Source of the DNA: an uncultured Clostridia bacterium
Lineage (GTDB): Bacteria; Bacillota; Clostridia; Oscillospirales; Oscillospiraceae
NCBI GenBank assembly: GCA_947307255.1
Contig: CAMZIO010000006.1
Coordinates: 1 to 64,000 of the forward strand
DNA length: 64,000 nt
Reading direction: 5' to 3'
Shown: piece by piece, positions 33,694 through 42,456 of the stretch
Numbering within the stretch: position 1 is the stretch's first letter
Layout: the number at the start of each line of letters is the position of its first letter
Notes under the pieces: generated by a model
Seen by the model: only the letters and a program-made list of their open reading frames with translations
What the model was told of the DNA's origin: nothing
The model's database searches: none
Made by a program: the position numbers and the translations under genes

Positions 33694-34569
33694 ATGGAAG
33701 AAAGCAGACGCCGCTGGGGCGACCGGCGAGATGGCAAGCTGATCCGGGATCTGGACGCCATGCACTACGTGATGGGCATCGTCTATCCCCATCGGACGGA
33801 CAATGAGGCGTATATCTCCGAGCGGATCGACCTGGAAAACGTAAAGGCGTTTTTGGCAAAAAAGAATTACGAGGGAATCGAATTCAAATATACCATTTTC
33901 CACGTGGTCCTGACCGCCCTGGTCAAGACCATCACACTGCGCCCGAAGCTCAACCGGTTTATCGTACACGAGAACTTCTATCAGCGCAACGAGATTACCG
34001 CAGGCTTCGTGATGAAAAAGAGCTTCGACGATCGCGCCGAGGAGGGCATTGCGTTTACGCACGCCAAGCCGGAGGATACGATCGACAGCATCCATGCGGA
34101 TTTGAAAAACCAGATCACGGGCTACCGCGGCGGTAAGCACGACAGCACCGGCGACGCCATGGATATGTTCAATAAGCTGCCGCGCTGGCTCAGCAAGCTC
34201 CTGCTGCATATCGTGATGTGGCTGGACAAGCGCGGCAAGGTGCCCGCGCAGTTCGTGGCCAACGACGCCAACTATGCGTCGGTATTTCTGACGAATCTCG
34301 GCTCGATCAAGCTCAAGTGCGGGTACCATCATCTGTCCAACTGGGGCACTACGTCGCTGTTCGTTGTGATCGGGGAGAAGAAGTGGACGCCGTTTTACAA
34401 CGAGCACGGCTTTTTGAAAATGTGCGAGACGCTGGATATCGGCCTGACCGTGGACGAGCGCATCGCAGACGGGTATTACTACGCCAAAAGCATTCGGCTG
34501 TTCAAACATCTGATGGAGCATCCAGAGCTGCTGGAGCGGCCGATCGGGGAGGAAGTTGACTATGAGTGA
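33694..34569 (+). CDS. E2-like acyltransferase-fold protein lacking the catalytic histidine
   Basis: A 291-residue protein with the chloramphenicol acetyltransferase / 2-oxoacid dehydrogenase E2 core fold. It has no lipoyl or subunit-binding domain, so it is not an E2 component. The region equal to the E2 motif DHRxxDG reads DERIADGYYYAKS (about residue 254), so the catalytic histidine is glutamate. HHLSNWGTTSLFVVIGE corresponds to the active-site strand before it. The ATG at 33694 follows AGAGGA. It overlaps the acyl-CoA synthetase gene by eight bases, which suggests a joint role with acyl-CoA or acyl-AMP (inference). Confidence 0.75.
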   Translation: MEESRRRWGDRRDGKLIRDLDAMHYVMGIVYPHRTDNEAYISERIDLENVKAFLAKKNYEGIEFKYTIFHVVLTALVKTITLRPKLNRFIVHENFYQRNEITAGFVMKKSFDDRAEEGIAFTHAKPEDTIDSIHADLKNQITGYRGGKHDSTGDAMDMFNKLPRWLSKLLLHIVMWLDKRGKVPAQFVANDANYASVFLTNLGSIKLKCGYHHLSNWGTTSLFVVIGEKKWTPFYNEHGFLKMCETLDIGLTVDERIADGYYYAKSIRLFKHLMEHPELLERPIGEEVDYE

Positions 34570-36301
34570 GACGATGGTGAAAACGCCGTGGAAGGAGAAT
34601 ACGGGCGGCGCGCCGATGTACCTGGACTATTTTGAGGGCTCCATGTTCGAGAAGGTCGAGGCCGTCGCCAAGCAGTATCCCAACTACGTCGCCTTTGACT
34701 TTATGGGACGGCCCACGACCTATCGCCAGATGATTCTGGAGATTGAACGCTGCGCCAAGGCGCTCAAGACCATCGGTATCCGCGAAAATGACAAGGTTAC
34801 CATCGCCATGCCGAACTGCCCGCAGGCAATCTACCTGTTCTATGCGGTCAACCTGGTCGGCGCGGTTGCCAATATGATTCATCCGTTGTCTGCGGAAAAG
34901 GAGATCGAATTCTATCTCAACGAATCCGAGAGCGTGCTGGCCATCACGCTCGACCAGTTCTATGACAAGTTCGAGCGCATCCGCCAGAACACCAAGGTGA
35001 TCAACATCGTGATCGCCTCCGTCAAGGACGCGCTCAGCAAGCCCATCCGCGCAGGGTATATGCTTACCGAGGGACGCAAGATCCAGAAGATCCCCGACGA
35101 TGCGCCGGTGCTGATGTGGAAGGACTTCCTGCGCCTGAGCCGCTCGTGCTTCTATAAGACGTATAAGGTCAAGCGCACGGGCGACAACCCGGCGGTGATC
35201 CTCTATTCCGGCGGAACGACCGGCACGACGAAGGGAATCGTGCTGACCAACAAGAATTTTAACGCTCTGTCCCAGCAGATCGTGGCGACGAACCCGATGT
35301 TCCGCCCCGGCGACAAGATGCTCGCCGCCATGCCGCTGTTCCACGGCTTCGGCCTGGGTGTCTGCATCCACTCGATGCTGGCCAACGGCGGGCGCTGCAT
35401 TCTGATCCCCCGCTTTACCGCCAAGAGCTATGCCAAGCAGATCGTCAAGTATAAGTGCAACTTTATCGCCGGCGTGCCCACGCTCTACGAGGCGCTGCTG
35501 CGCCTGCCGAGCATGGACGGGGCGGATCTGTCCAGCTTGAAGGGCGTGTTCTCCGGCGGCGACAGCCTGTCCGTGGAGCTGAAGAAGAAATTCGACAAGT
35601 TCCTCTACGACCACAAGGCGGTTATCCAGGTGCGCGAGGGCTACGGTACGACCGAGACGGTTACGGCCTGCTGCCTTACGCCGCCGCATATGCACAAGGA
35701 GGGCAGTATCGGCGTGCCCTTCCCCGACACCTATATCAAGATCGTTGAGCCGGGTACCGACCGCGAGCTGCCTTACGGCGAGGAGGGCGAGATCCTGCTT
35801 GCCGGCCCCACCGTGATGAAGGAGTATATGAAGCACCCCGAAGAGACGGCCAATACGCTGCGCACCCATGCCGACGGGCTGACCTGGGTCTATACCGGCG
35901 ACCTCGGTACGATGGATGAGGATGGCTTCGTGTTCTTCAAGGGGCGCGCCAAGCGCATGATCATCTCCTCCGGCTACAATGTCTATCCTGCACAGATCGA
36001 GAACCTGCTCGACGCGCATGAGCTGGTGCAGATGAGCTGCGTGATCGGCGTGCCGGATGCGTATAAAATGCAGAAGGTGAAGGCGTTCGTCAAGCTCAAC
36101 CCCGGCGTGCCGGCCAATGAGGAGACGAAGAAAGCGATCCTGGACTACTGCGCCAGGAACGTGGCAAAGTACGCCATGCCCTATGACGTGGAGTTTCGTG
36201 AGGAGCTGCCTAAGACGCTGGTGGGGAAGGTTGCCTACCGCGTGCTGGAGGAAGAAGAGGCGGCGAAGATTGCGGCGGAAAGAGAGCGGAAAGAAGGCTG
36301 A
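34562..36301 (+). CDS. AMP-forming acyl-CoA synthetase / ligase
   Basis: A 579-residue ANL-superfamily enzyme that activates a carboxylic acid with ATP to an acyl-adenylate and then normally transfers it to CoA. Visible are the P-loop YSGGTTGTTKGIVLT, GYGTTET, YTGDLGTMDEDG and the hinge region GRAKRMIISSGYNVYP. The C-terminal catalytic lysine lies in LPKTLVGKV. The acid is unknown; a fatty or aromatic acid is likely. The ATG at 34562 has GGGGAGG upstream. It overlaps the E2-like gene, and the GHMP kinase gene begins three bases after its stop. Confidence 0.9.
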   Translation: MSETMVKTPWKENTGGAPMYLDYFEGSMFEKVEAVAKQYPNYVAFDFMGRPTTYRQMILEIERCAKALKTIGIRENDKVTIAMPNCPQAIYLFYAVNLVGAVANMIHPLSAEKEIEFYLNESESVLAITLDQFYDKFERIRQNTKVINIVIASVKDALSKPIRAGYMLTEGRKIQKIPDDAPVLMWKDFLRLSRSCFYKTYKVKRTGDNPAVILYSGGTTGTTKGIVLTNKNFNALSQQIVATNPMFRPGDKMLAAMPLFHGFGLGVCIHSMLANGGRCILIPRFTAKSYAKQIVKYKCNFIAGVPTLYEALLRLPSMDGADLSSLKGVFSGGDSLSVELKKKFDKFLYDHKAVIQVREGYGTTETVTACCLTPPHMHKEGSIGVPFPDTYIKIVEPGTDRELPYGEEGEILLAGPTVMKEYMKHPEETANTLRTHADGLTWVYTGDLGTMDEDGFVFFKGRAKRMIISSGYNVYPAQIENLLDAHELVQMSCVIGVPDAYKMQKVKAFVKLNPGVPANEETKKAILDYCARNVAKYAMPYDVEFREELPKTLVGKVAYRVLEEEEAAKIAAERERKEG

Positions 36302-36304
36302 GCC

Positions 36305-37585
36305 ATGCGTGCACAGGAACTGCTGCAAGCATTGACACGAGGACAATTCGACGAGCGACTGCGCACCGTTTCCGGTGGGCAGCCGCTCGCCGTGCTCTAT
36401 GAGCGCATCCGCTCCGTAGTGGAGGGCTTTTGCGCCAACTTTGACGACGGACAGACGCGCGAGCTGATGATCTTCAGCGCGCCCGGACGCACGGAGCTGG
36501 GCGGGAATCACACCGACCATCAAAACGGCTGGGCGCTGGCGGCCAGCGTGGATCTGGATACGCTGGCCTGCGTGGCGCGCAGCGAGCTGCAGCGCATTCG
36601 CATCCAGTCCCGCGGACACAGGCGGATCGTTACCGAACTGGATCACCTCTCCAGACAGAAGAAGGAGGTCGGCAGCTCCGCCGCGCTGGTGCGGGGCATC
36701 GCCGCGCGGATCAGCGAGATGGGGTATCCGGTGAGCGGCTTTGACGCCTATACCGAAACCCGCGTGCTGCGCGGGGCGGGATTGTCCAGCTCGGCCGCAT
36801 TCGAGGTACTCATCGGCACGATCTGCAACGACCTCAGTTGCGGCGGCGCGCTGAGCAGCACGCAGATCGCGCAGATCGGGCAGTATGCGGAAAACGAGTA
36901 TTACGGCAAGCCCTGCGGCCTGCTGGACCAGTTGGCCTGCGCCACGGGCGGCGTGATCGCGGTGGATTTTGCCGATCCAAACCGGCCGTGTATCCGACGC
37001 TGCGCGGTGGATTTCGAGCGTGAGGGCTACGCGCTGTGCATTATTGACAGCGGCGCCAACCACTCCGATCTGGATGCGGAGTACGCCGCGATCCCGCGGG
37101 AGATGCAGGCGGTGGCGCAGTATTTCGGGAAGAAAACGCTGTGCGGGGTGGATGAGGCCGCATTTATCCGCGAGCGAGACGCGATAGAAAGGCAGGTCGG
37201 AAAGCGCGCCGTGCTGCGCGCGGAACACTTCTTTGCCGAGACGAAGCGCGCGCAGGCGCAGTACGAGGCGCTGTGCGCGCACGACATCAAGCGCTATCTG
37301 ACGCTGATGCGCGCATCGGGGGAGTCGTCAGAGGAGAAACTGCAAAACGTGGCGCTGCCGGGCGAAGGGGGCGATACGCTGCTGCGCGTGATCGAGCAGA
37401 CACGCTCGCTTGCCGGCGAGGACGGTGCGGCGCGCGTGCATGGCGGCGGCTTTGCCGGTACGGCGCAGGCCATCGTGCCGATGGATCGGCTGGAGGACTT
37501 TGTCGCCGGGATGGAGCGCACGGTGGGCGCAGGCTGCTGCCACGTGGTGCATCTGCGCGACGTGGGCGGCGTGAGAGTGATTTGA
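36305..37585 (+). CDS. GHMP kinase of the galactokinase family
   Basis: A 426-residue sugar kinase-like protein. The N-terminal signature is GRTELGGNHTDHQNG (residues 61-75), which departs from the canonical galactokinase GRVNLIGEHTDYNGG. The ATP-binding GAGLSSSAA is at about 157 and the C-terminal GGGFAGTA is present. The nonstandard first motif and a context without other Leloir genes make galactose doubtful; another sugar or polyol is possible. It starts three bases after the acyl-CoA synthetase gene and is the last gene of the run, ending at a strong terminator. Confidence 0.8.
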   Translation: MRAQELLQALTRGQFDERLRTVSGGQPLAVLYERIRSVVEGFCANFDDGQTRELMIFSAPGRTELGGNHTDHQNGWALAASVDLDTLACVARSELQRIRIQSRGHRRIVTELDHLSRQKKEVGSSAALVRGIAARISEMGYPVSGFDAYTETRVLRGAGLSSSAAFEVLIGTICNDLSCGGALSSTQIAQIGQYAENEYYGKPCGLLDQLACATGGVIAVDFADPNRPCIRRCAVDFEREGYALCIIDSGANHSDLDAEYAAIPREMQAVAQYFGKKTLCGVDEAAFIRERDAIERQVGKRAVLRAEHFFAETKRAQAQYEALCAHDIKRYLTLMRASGESSEEKLQNVALPGEGGDTLLRVIEQTRSLAGEDGAARVHGGGFAGTAQAIVPMDRLEDFVAGMERTVGAGCCHVVHLRDVGGVRVI

Positions 37586-37600
37586 TTTTTTACTGAAAAG

Positions 37601-37638
37601 CAGGGGCGGGTACCGAAGGATACCCGCCCCTGTTTTTT
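37601..37638 (+). terminator. Terminator of the GHMP kinase operon
   Basis: A perfect 12-bp stem, CAGGGGCGGGTA with TACCCGCCCCTG, is followed by six T residues. Confidence 0.92.
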
Positions 37639-37644
37639 GCCGGG

Positions 37645-38130
37645 TCATTTCGCGCCCCGGCGCGACGTCCTTTTCCCGCGAAGGAAAAGGACGCAAAAGT
37701 TCGCCCGAACCGCTTCGGTTCGGGACTCCCGCTTTGCGGTCATCCCTGCAATTTCGTAGCTTTTTGTTTTGAAAAATGAGTTTTGCCGTAGACGATCGGC
37801 GTGCTTCTCGTACCGCTGTCGCTTATGCATTTCTTGTTGGAATCGATGCACAAACTTGCCAAAGAAGTTTCTGAACAGGTTTATTCAGAAGCTTTTCTAA
37901 CAGGTTTGTGCTGGGCATTGCTTCAAGCGCAATAGAGCGGCAGCGGACTCAGACGCTGGACCAATTCGTCCATACACAGACAGTGGTCGATTCAAAAACA
38001 CCGGGCGAAAGTGTGGCTGAGCACGTCGCAAAAGCGATCTCTTTTTGGCGGGCGACACCGTTTTTCTCTGACAAGTCCAGAGAAAAATGGGGTCGCATTC
38101 GTCTTTTGCGCCGTGGGCAAAGAAGGTCGC
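37645..38130 (-). repeat. Interspersed structured repeat, copy B (inverted relative to copy A)
   Basis: Read on the minus strand it lines up with 3885-4400. The core (about 37790-37945) carries GCGACAGCGGTACGAGAAGC and GTCTACGGCAAAACTCA, as copy A does. Hairpins at 37650-37665, 37667-37692, 37704-37724 and 38061-38087, and a weaker one near 38102-38127, occupy the positions of the copy A hairpins with different paired bases. There is no protein gene in this stretch. The element ends about 20 bases from the stop codon of the membrane protein gene. Confidence 0.8.
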
Positions 38131-38150
38131 GCCGGAGAGCGAAATGCTTC

Positions 38151-38885
38151 TTATTCCTTGCCCTTGCGGTGCAGCCCGTGCCGCTTGATCAGACACAGCT
38201 GATCCATGCAGTTTTCACAGGCGAGGAAGGCGTTCGTCTCCTCCAAAAAGCGCTCGGGATGATGGTAGTAGGTATATTCCCACAAAAAGGTGCAGATACC
38301 CGCCAACAGGACGAGACTCCAGGAGTAAAAGTGCGGGATGAAGATGAACGGCGTTGCGATCATGATCGTGCCCCAGGCGAAGATGCGGCAGGTGACGCAG
38401 CACTTGTTTTTCATCACCAGCTTTTGAAACGGGCAGTAGAAAATAATGCAGATCAAATCGGAAAGGTAATAAAACGTGGCCAGGAGGACCATGGTGGGCA
38501 CGCCGATGATCTCGCGCAGGTAGAGCACGGCGAAAATCAGATTCAGCCCGATCCACAAAAGCGCCACGCGCGTGGCGCCGAGATCCAACCGCGTGAGATG
38601 CATACGCAGGCGCAGCCCGTCTACCACGGATTCGATCTCATTGAAGTACCGGGGAAACTGCTTGAGGCAGCCGCGGCTGATACGCGAATGCGGGGACAGC
38701 TGCGCGGCAAAGGAGATGAGAAATATCAGCCACAGCAGATTGACGGGGTGGAATAGGCGGGCGTTTTTCGTGAAGTCCAGCGCGGTGCGGTCGGTCAGAT
38801 ACTGGATCAGAACGAGCAGCAGCACCAGCGCACGAAAAGAAAAGCGGACCAGATAGGAGCGCAGCATTTTTGTGATTTGTTCCAT
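38151..38885 (-). CDS. Membrane protein with C-terminal cysteine motifs, unknown function
   Basis: A 244-residue protein with about five membrane helices (from LVRFSFRALVLLLVLIQYL to WSLVLLAGICTFLWEY). It has two cysteine-rich spots: CCVTC between the third and fourth helices and CENCMDQLC near the C-terminus. These could bind a metal or form disulfides. I recognise no family. GAGG stands seven bases before the ATG at 38885. It begins 21 bases after recG and is probably the last gene of that minus-strand operon. Confidence 0.7.
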   Translation of the reverse strand: MEQITKMLRSYLVRFSFRALVLLLVLIQYLTDRTALDFTKNARLFHPVNLLWLIFLISFAAQLSPHSRISRGCLKQFPRYFNEIESVVDGLRLRMHLTRLDLGATRVALLWIGLNLIFAVLYLREIIGVPTMVLLATFYYLSDLICIIFYCPFQKLVMKNKCCVTCRIFAWGTIMIATPFIFIPHFYSWSLVLLAGICTFLWEYTYYHHPERFLEETNAFLACENCMDQLCLIKRHGLHRKGKE

Positions 38886-38906
38886 GCAAAACCTCGTTTT
38901 CCGGAA

Positions 38907-40955
38907 TCAGTTGAGAGCGTCGGCGTTGAGCGCAAACAACTCGTGGATACGGCGCAGCAGGGCGGGGTGGCCGGCAAGCGAGGGGTCGGCGGCGAGAAGG
39001 CGCTGCGCCTCATCCTGCGCCTGATGCAGCAGTTCCATATCACAGGTGAGATCCGCCACGCGCAGCGCGGGCAGCCCGTGCTGGCGCGAGCCAAAAAAGT
39101 CGCCGGGACCGCGCAGCTTCAGATCCTCCTCGGCAACGGTGAAGCCGTTGTCGGTACGGGTCATGATTTGCAGGCGGGCGCGTGTTTCGTCCCCGGAATG
39201 GTCAGAGACGAGGATGCAGTAGGATTTGTGCTTGCCGCGGCCCACGCGGCCGCGAAGCTGATGAAGCTGACTGAGACCGAAGCACTCGGCGTTTTCAATC
39301 AGCATGACGGTGGCGTTGGGGACGTCCACGCCGACCTCAATGACGGTGGTGGAGACGAGAACGTCGATCTCGCCGCCGGCAAAGGCGCGCATGAGCGCGT
39401 CCTTTTCTTTCGCTTTCATCTTGCCGTGGATCGGCGCGACGGTGCGATCGGGAAAGACCTCGGTTTGCAGCTTTTTGGCGTATTCGGACACTGCCTTGCG
39501 CTCGTCGGGAAGCAGCTCGTTCTCACCGACCATGGGACAGACAACGTAGACCTGCCGCCCTTCGGCAAGCTGCTTGCGCAAAAACGAATAGATGCGCTCA
39601 TGATAAGAGGAGGGGACGGCAAAGGTGTCGATTTTCTGCCGGCCGGGGGGCAGCTCATCGATGAGCGAAACGTCCAGATCGCCGTAGATAATCAACGCAA
39701 GCGTGCGCGGAATCGGCGTGGCGGACATGACCAGCAGGTGCGGGTTTTCACCCTTCGCACCGAGCGCGGCGCGCTGCCCCACGCCGAAGCGGTGCTGCTC
39801 GTCCGTAACGACCAGGCCGAGCGAGGCGTAGACCACGTCCGGAGAAATCAGCGCGTGCGTGCCGATGATCAGGTCGATCGCACCGGAGGCGAGCCGGGAG
39901 AGGAGCAGCCGGCGGGCCTTGACGCCCGTTGCCGCGGTGAGCAGCGCGCAGCGCACGCCGAGAGGCTCCAGCAAGGGGGCGAGCGTGTGATAGTGCTGCT
40001 CCGCCAGAATCTCCGTGGGCGCCATCAGCGCGGATTGCAGGCCGTTTTTGACGGCAAAATAAGCCGCGGCAGCGGCAACCATCGTCTTGCCGGAGCCGAC
40101 GTCGCCCTGGCAGAGACGGTTCATCGGACGGCCGGAGCACATATCGCGCAGACAATCGTCCACGGCGCGCTGTTGCGCGCCGGTGAGGGAGAAGGGAATG
40201 GCGGCGTAAAACGGCTGCAGGTCGACCTTCGTGCAGCGCGGACCCTGCGCCTCCGTGCGGCGCTCGCGCAGCAGCCGCAGGCCCAGCGTGAGCAGATACA
40301 ACTCCTCAAAGACCAGTCGGCGCCGTGCGACGGCAAGTGATTCGTCGTCCGCGGGAAAATGTACGTTTTCATAGGCGAAACGCACGTGGCAGAGCTGATG
40401 GGCAAGGCGCGTCTGCTCAGGCAGAACGTCCGACAGTTCATCCGCGCAGGCGTCCAGCCCCTGCCGGATGGATTTGGACAGCAGGCTTTGGCTGACGCCG
40501 GCGGTGAGGGGGTAGACGGGCATGATGCGGCCGGTGATCTGACCGACGCCCTCGCGTTCGAAGACGGGGTTGGTCATCTGCTTGCGCAGCAGCGTCCCCT
40601 CGACCTTGCCGAAAAAGACGTAGGCGTCGCCCGTGTGGAAGGCGTTTTTGAGGTAGGCTTGGTTGAAATAGGTCAGCTCCAGCGCACCGGATTCATCCAC
40701 CACGCGCAGCTTCAAAAGCTCCAGCCCTTTGCGGATGCGGCTCAGCCGCGGTTCGGCGGCGACGATCGCGCGCACGCAGACCGTCTCGCCGGGGATCAGA
40801 TCGGCAATGCGACGGTATTCGCGCCGATCCTCATAGGTACGGGGAAAGTAGGAGATCAGCTCACGCAGGTTGGTAACGCCGAGCCGGGCAAGCGCCTTCG
40901 CACGCGCCTCCCCAATGCCCTTGACGTAGCGCACGTCGGTATTCAGATCGGACAT
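38907..40955 (-). CDS. recG: ATP-dependent DNA helicase RecG
   Basis: A 682-residue superfamily 2 helicase that reverses stalled replication forks and processes Holliday junctions. An N-terminal wedge domain with an OB fold (about 40-200) is followed by helicase motifs: QGDVGSGKT (I), TEILAEQH (Ia), the DExH-type VTDEQHRFGVGQR (II), MSATPIPRT (III), and the late TTVIEVGVDVPNAT and QLHQLRGRVGRG (V, VI). Length is normal. The ATG at 40955 follows GGGAGGAGGTG; the frame extends upstream without a further ribosome site. Confidence 0.95.
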   Translation of the reverse strand: MSDLNTDVRYVKGIGEARAKALARLGVTNLRELISYFPRTYEDRREYRRIADLIPGETVCVRAIVAAEPRLSRIRKGLELLKLRVVDESGALELTYFNQAYLKNAFHTGDAYVFFGKVEGTLLRKQMTNPVFEREGVGQITGRIMPVYPLTAGVSQSLLSKSIRQGLDACADELSDVLPEQTRLAHQLCHVRFAYENVHFPADDESLAVARRRLVFEELYLLTLGLRLLRERRTEAQGPRCTKVDLQPFYAAIPFSLTGAQQRAVDDCLRDMCSGRPMNRLCQGDVGSGKTMVAAAAAYFAVKNGLQSALMAPTEILAEQHYHTLAPLLEPLGVRCALLTAATGVKARRLLLSRLASGAIDLIIGTHALISPDVVYASLGLVVTDEQHRFGVGQRAALGAKGENPHLLVMSATPIPRTLALIIYGDLDVSLIDELPPGRQKIDTFAVPSSYHERIYSFLRKQLAEGRQVYVVCPMVGENELLPDERKAVSEYAKKLQTEVFPDRTVAPIHGKMKAKEKDALMRAFAGGEIDVLVSTTVIEVGVDVPNATVMLIENAECFGLSQLHQLRGRVGRGKHKSYCILVSDHSGDETRARLQIMTRTDNGFTVAEEDLKLRGPGDFFGSRQHGLPALRVADLTCDMELLHQAQDEAQRLLAADPSLAGHPALLRRIHELFALNADALN

Positions 40956-41013
40956 AACGGCACCTCCTCCCACTCATGATGCGCCGCCCCGCAGGGGAAC
41001 GACGGGATTGCCA

Positions 41014-41041
41014 TTGGCGGCGGCAATCCTGCCGCCGCCAA
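41014..41041. other. GC-rich hairpin between folA and recG
   Basis: A perfect 12-bp stem, TTGGCGGCGGCA with TGCCGCCGCCAA (loop ATCC). The plus strand continues GGTGTTTTT and the minus strand has no T run, so it is not a clear terminator for the minus-strand genes. It may reduce read-through from folA into recG or stabilise an mRNA end. Confidence 0.45.
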
Positions 41042-41127
41042 GGTGTTTTTCATTCTTTGTGCCATCACCCGGAAAACGATGGAAACAGAGAAGCAAATTG
41101 CGTTTTTGCCAGTATGCGGGATTGCGG

Positions 41128-41613
41128 TCAGACCTGCGATAAGTTGACATAATCCAAAAAGCGGAAACGCAGACCGTTTTCCACGAATTCTCCGCTTTGC
41201 CAGCCGAGGGACCAGGCGGGATCCGCGTCCAGATCGGGGAAAAAGCTGTCCGCCTCCGGGCAGGCGTCTACCTTGGTAACGTAGACGTGAGCGCAGCGGG
41301 AGAGGAGTGCTGCATAGACGCTGCTGCCGCCGATGACCATGACGTCATCGTCCCCCGCAAGGGCAAGCGCATCGTCGATCGAGTGGGCGATTTCCGCGCC
41401 GTCAATCGTAAGGTCGCGGTGCGTGAGAACGATGTTGCGCCGGTTGGGCAGGGGCTTTGCGTGTGGGAAGGTGAGCAGCGTCTTATAACCCAGAATCACC
41501 GTTTTATCGGTGGTCAGACGGCGAAAACGACGCAGATCGCTGCTGATATGAAAGAGGAGCCGGCCGTCCCGGCCGATGCCCCAGTTCTGGCTGACACAGA
41601 CAATGGCGTTCAT
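41128..41613 (-). CDS. folA: Dihydrofolate reductase
   Basis: A 161-residue enzyme that reduces dihydrofolate to tetrahydrofolate with NADPH. It starts MNAIVCVSQNWGIGRDG (family pattern IVAxxxNxxIGxxG). The substrate-binding acid lies in ISSDLRRFRRLT and the NADPH motif is VMVIGGSSVYAAL. The usual Leu-Pro-Trp after the first motif is Leu-Leu-Phe-His, which is divergent and might alter antifolate binding. It lies ten bases after thyA, which regenerates its substrate; the pair is a standard functional unit. Confidence 0.92.
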   Translation of the reverse strand: MNAIVCVSQNWGIGRDGRLLFHISSDLRRFRRLTTDKTVILGYKTLLTFPHAKPLPNRRNIVLTHRDLTIDGAEIAHSIDDALALAGDDDVMVIGGSSVYAALLSRCAHVYVTKVDACPEADSFFPDLDADPAWSLGWQSGEFVENGLRFRFLDYVNLSQV

Positions 41614-41622
41614 GTTCTCACC

Positions 41623-42453
41623 TCAAATGGCAATGGGGATCGTAGCTTCAAACGGGGAGGGGTCATAGCCCTCCAGCGTGAAGCTGTCGCGTGTGAAGGC
41701 GTAGAAATCTGTGATCGTGGGGTCCATCGAAAATCGGGGCGCGGGCCGTTCCGGCTCCCGGAGCATCGCCTCAATGATGGGAACATGACGGTCGTAGATA
41801 TGCGCGTCGGCAATGACGTGCACCAGCTCGCCCGCCTTGAGCCCGGAAATCTGCGCCATCATGTGTACCAGCACGGCGTACTGCACGACGTTCCAGTTGT
41901 TTGCCGCCAGCATATCCTGTGAACGCTGATTCAAAATCGCATTGAGCGTGTCGCCGGAGACGTTGAAGGTCATCGAGTAGGCACAGGGATAAAGACCCAT
42001 CTCGTGCAGATCCTGAAAATTGTAAATGTTGGTCATGATGCGGCGGGAGGCGGGGTTGTTGCGCAGATCGTAGATCACGCGGTCCACCTGGTCAAACATC
42101 CCCTCTTTGTACTGATGCTTGACGGCGAGCTGATAGCCGTACGCCTTGCCGATGGAGCCGGTCTCGTCCGCCCAAGCGTCCCAGATATGGGTGGAGAGAT
42201 CGTGGACGTTGTTGGATTTCTTCTGCCAGATCCACAGCAGCTCGTCTATCGCAGACTTCCAGTAGGTGCGCCGCAGCGTGAGGATGGGAAATTCCGCCGA
42301 GAGATCGTAGCGATTGACAAGGCCGAATTTCTTGATCGTGTGCGCGCTGGCACCGTCGGCCCAGTGGGGGCGGACGGTCAGATTCTCATCCCCAACGCCG
42401 TGGTTGAGGATTTCCATACAGTTTTCACGGAATACCCGGTCGGCATAGCTCAT
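41623..42453 (-). CDS. thyA: Thymidylate synthase ThyA
   Basis: A 276-residue enzyme that methylates dUMP to dTMP with methylenetetrahydrofolate, producing dihydrofolate. The catalytic cysteine is C157 in LYPCAYSMTF. This is the diverged form of the PPCH motif, similar to the variant I recall for Bacillus subtilis ThyA (PCAY). RSQDMLAANNWNVVQYAVLVHM and the late DAHIYDRHV bind substrate. GGAGG precedes the start. It is coupled to folA downstream and follows the racemase gene by three bases. Confidence 0.94.
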   Translation of the reverse strand: MSYADRVFRENCMEILNHGVGDENLTVRPHWADGASAHTIKKFGLVNRYDLSAEFPILTLRRTYWKSAIDELLWIWQKKSNNVHDLSTHIWDAWADETGSIGKAYGYQLAVKHQYKEGMFDQVDRVIYDLRNNPASRRIMTNIYNFQDLHEMGLYPCAYSMTFNVSGDTLNAILNQRSQDMLAANNWNVVQYAVLVHMMAQISGLKAGELVHVIADAHIYDRHVPIIEAMLREPERPAPRFSMDPTITDFYAFTRDSFTLEGYDPSPFEATIPIAI

Positions 42454-42456
42454 GGT

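Noticed and set aside
31155..33761. Very long minus-strand open frame (868 codons) opposite ychF, the MFS gene and GDPD
   Set aside because: It covers three clear plus-strand genes, is His/Arg/Gln-rich and has no motif. This is a typical shadow of GC-rich codon use.
33694..34569. Annotation as the E2 subunit of a 2-oxoacid dehydrogenase
   Set aside because: No lipoyl domain, no E1 or E3 genes nearby, and the catalytic histidine is replaced by glutamate.
34502..37282. 926-codon minus-strand open frame opposite the acyl-CoA synthetase and GHMP kinase
   Set aside because: Same reason: composition of an antisense shadow, while the plus strand has motif-bearing proteins with ribosome sites.
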